Below are positions 6,906-7,313 of a DNA stretch of 7,313 bases, one piece after another; within the stretch, counting starts at the first letter, position 1; every line of letters starts with the position of its first letter. A program made the translations under genes and the position numbers. The notes below the pieces were generated by a model. It made no database searches. It was not told where the DNA came from and worked only from the letters and a program-made list of their open reading frames with translations. The DNA is from Pseudomonadota bacterium (GTDB taxonomy: Bacteria; Pseudomonadota; Gammaproteobacteria; Burkholderiales; Burkholderiaceae_F): assembly GCA_021823635.1 (NCBI GenBank), contig JAKANT010000074.1, forward strand, positions 1 through 7,313. The letters run 5' to 3'.

Positions 6906-7313
6906 ATGCTGACCCTACGCCGCAGCCTCGTGCTGTCATCGATCGCGGTGCTCGCGGTGGCGATCGGCCTGACCGTCGCATTCGCGTACCGGCTGGCGCG
7001 CCAGGCGCTCGAGGAGGAGTTCGCACAGATGGCGCGCGGCAACGCTGCGCTGCTCGCCGCGGCGGTGGCCGGGCCGCTGGCGCAGCGCGACGTCGCCGCC
7101 GTGCAAGAGCTGCTCGAGTCGCTGGTGCGGGAACATGCGCTCGCCTACGTCGAGTTGCACGACCCCCGCGAAGGCCGGCTGATCGCCGCTGCCGGCAAGA
7201 TCGAATTGGGTCGCGGCGCGCAAACGACGCGCGCCGCACAGGCGACACCGGAAACGCTGCTTGCGGCGCATGGCCTGTACCACTTCGCGCACGACGTGGC
7301 GATCGGGCCGCAG
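6906..7313 (+). CDS. Membrane sensor protein, N-terminal part
   Basis: An open frame of 136 codons runs off the window end. It begins with a short basic N-terminus (MLTLRRS) and one hydrophobic helix at about residues 8-27 (VLSSIAVLAVAIGLTVAFAY). An amphipathic, probably helical extracytoplasmic region follows (RQALEEEFAQMARGNAALL, then VAGPLAQRDVAAVQELLESLVREH). A strand-like segment (ALAYVELHDPREGRLIAAAG) comes next. This layout is common at the start of bacterial histidine kinases and GGDEF/EAL signalling proteins, but the output domain is outside the window, so the class is unknown. The ATG at 6906 is the first start in frame after the DsrE-family stop at 6882-6884, which lies in the same frame. 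No strong ribosome site is seen. The 21-nt gap suggests one transcription unit with the two preceding genes. Confidence 0.75.
   Translation, partial: MLTLRRSLVLSSIAVLAVAIGLTVAFAYRLARQALEEEFAQMARGNAALLAAAVAGPLAQRDVAAVQELLESLVREHALAYVELHDPREGRLIAAAGKIELGRGAQTTRAAQATPETLLAAHGLYHFAHDVAIGPQ

Overview
The window is GC-rich (by eye well over 60%) and densely coded, with every supported gene on the + strand. The protein types (respiratory formate dehydrogenase, FdhE, SelA, SelB, a bacterial tRNA-Sec with encoded CCA) and the composition suggest a proteobacterium, most likely a betaproteobacterium. That taxonomic guess is inference; nothing here fixes the genus.

Layout. Positions 2-1134 hold the end of a formate dehydrogenase operon: the C-terminal 163 codons of the iron-sulfur beta subunit, overlapping by ATGA with the cytochrome b556 gamma subunit. 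A strong intrinsic terminator (1151-1202) follows. Then comes a selenocysteine/FDH maturation block: fdhE (1224-2150), selA (2153-3589), a 148-nt spacer containing a doubtful 51-codon frame, selB (3738-5636), and selC, the tRNA-Sec with UCA anticodon (5769-5864). After selC the content changes: a GcvH-like lipoyl-carrier protein (6028-6492), a DsrE-family protein (6498-6884), and the N-terminus of a membrane-anchored sensor protein (6906 to the window edge).

How the genes fit together. The missing partner is the catalytic FDH alpha subunit, presumably upstream and presumably a selenoprotein with an in-frame UGA and a SECIS hairpin. SelA charges tRNA-Sec, SelB delivers it at the UGA, and FdhE assists in activating the FDH. 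The beta and gamma subunits then pass electrons from formate to the quinone pool. selD is not in the window.

The post-selC pair (lipoyl carrier plus DsrE-type sulfur-carrier-like protein) has no obvious role in formate oxidation. It is the least explained part of the window. It resembles, at the level of protein families, the LbpA/DsrE partnership of lipoate-dependent sulfur oxidation, but none of the other genes of that pathway are visible.

No stretch over 300 nt lacks a gene. The gaps are 1135-1223 (terminator), 3590-3737, 5637-5768 and 5865-6027. No insertion sequences, CRISPR arrays, integrases or convincing sigma-70 promoters were seen.
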